A stretch of 64,000 nt of DNA from Mesostigma viride (Eukaryota; Streptophyta; Mesostigmatophyceae; Mesostigmatales; Mesostigmataceae). Shown in pieces: positions 63,757 to 64,000 of the stretch. Under the pieces are notes generated by a model. It was not told the origin of the DNA. It saw only the letters and a program-made list of their open reading frames with translations, and did no database searches. How positions within the stretch are numbered: position 1 is the stretch's first letter; every line of letters begins with the position of its first letter. Both the position numbers and the translations under genes were made by a program. The DNA lies in the NCBI GenBank assembly GCA_009746045.1, contig RPFO01000253.1, forward strand, positions 5,420,145 through 5,484,144. Reading direction: 5' to 3'.

Positions 63757-64000
63757 ATCAAGGAGACAACCAGCCATCAATTAATTCACCCCTCAACCGT
63801 CTTCATGCAGATTTTCAACCACGAGCTTTTCTCGTTACTCAAAATGAGTTTGGCGCCATTAAAAATTAAATTAAATTAAATTATAACATGCCTCCGTTGG
63901 GAGATCATGTAGCACATATTCGATCCTTGATGCCGGTGGTGGAAAGGAGAGAGCCGCGTAAGCTAACTATGCTAGCACTAATCTACCTAGTCTAGAAGAA
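63757..64000. other. window end, simple AT repeats
   Basis: (AAATT)n around 63860-63885 followed by CCTCCGTTGGGAGATCATGT, which loosely resembles a LINE 3' end. No gene. Confidence 0.35.

Overview
This is a repeat-dense eukaryotic window. The evidence is a GT-AG intron in the one recognisable host gene (an alpha-type carbonic anhydrase), several LINE clades, LTR retrotransposons with tRNA primer sites, and terminal-inverted-repeat DNA elements. No prokaryotic operons, rRNA genes or complete tRNA genes were seen. The mix resembles a large-genome green or other photosynthetic protist. That placement is a guess: no marker gene in the window fixes it.

Layout. 1-3087 is the 3' part of a copia-like LTR element (family copia1, copy A). 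3088-5887 holds no gene I can support. 5888-24606 is a three-level nest. A minus-strand copia element (copia2) is split by a minus-strand Ty3/gypsy chromovirus (6773-23585, 5-bp target duplication TCAGC). That chromovirus is itself split by a full-length plus-strand copia1 element (copy B, 11208-19520, duplication GCTGG). 24650-28865 is a large palindrome of two inverted, broken LINEs (LINE1). 28866-30283 has no recognised gene. 30284-34383 holds a near-complete LINE with an RT and a restriction-like endonuclease (LINE2), a tandem 3' fragment of it and short tails. 34483-43561 is copia1 copy C (duplication GTACA), inserted into a minus-strand RTE-like LINE (LINE3) and itself hit by a 587-bp CACTA-type MITE. 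44586-46277 is a plus-strand LINE3 ending in (CATC)n and (ATTA)n arrays. 46330-56825 is another LINE3 remnant split by a 9,665-bp element (47033-56697) with perfect 29-bp inverted repeats and a CTG target duplication. 56826-58112 is a fourth LINE remnant split by a 693-bp foldback element. 59874-62630 is the carbonic anhydrase gene. 63134-63742 is a young 5'-truncated LINE3 copy.

The most interesting material is in two families. First, copia1 has an extra ORF before gag, a gag stop in a UGA-CUA-G context followed in frame by pol, integrase located before the protease-like domain (the reverse of the usual copia order), LTR ends AGTTAG/CTAACT and no obvious TGG primer site. Second, the 9.7-kb inverted-repeat element carries divergent genes I cannot assign to a known transposase: a long minus-strand protein interrupted by a GC-rich 337-bp higher-order repeat, and a plus-strand zinc-finger gene that probably has a minisatellite-filled intron.

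Almost everything here is layered insertion, so relative ages can be read from the nesting. The two LTRs of each complete LTR element are nearly identical, so copia1 copies B and C and the chromovirus are young. The LINE1 and LINE4 remnants are older.
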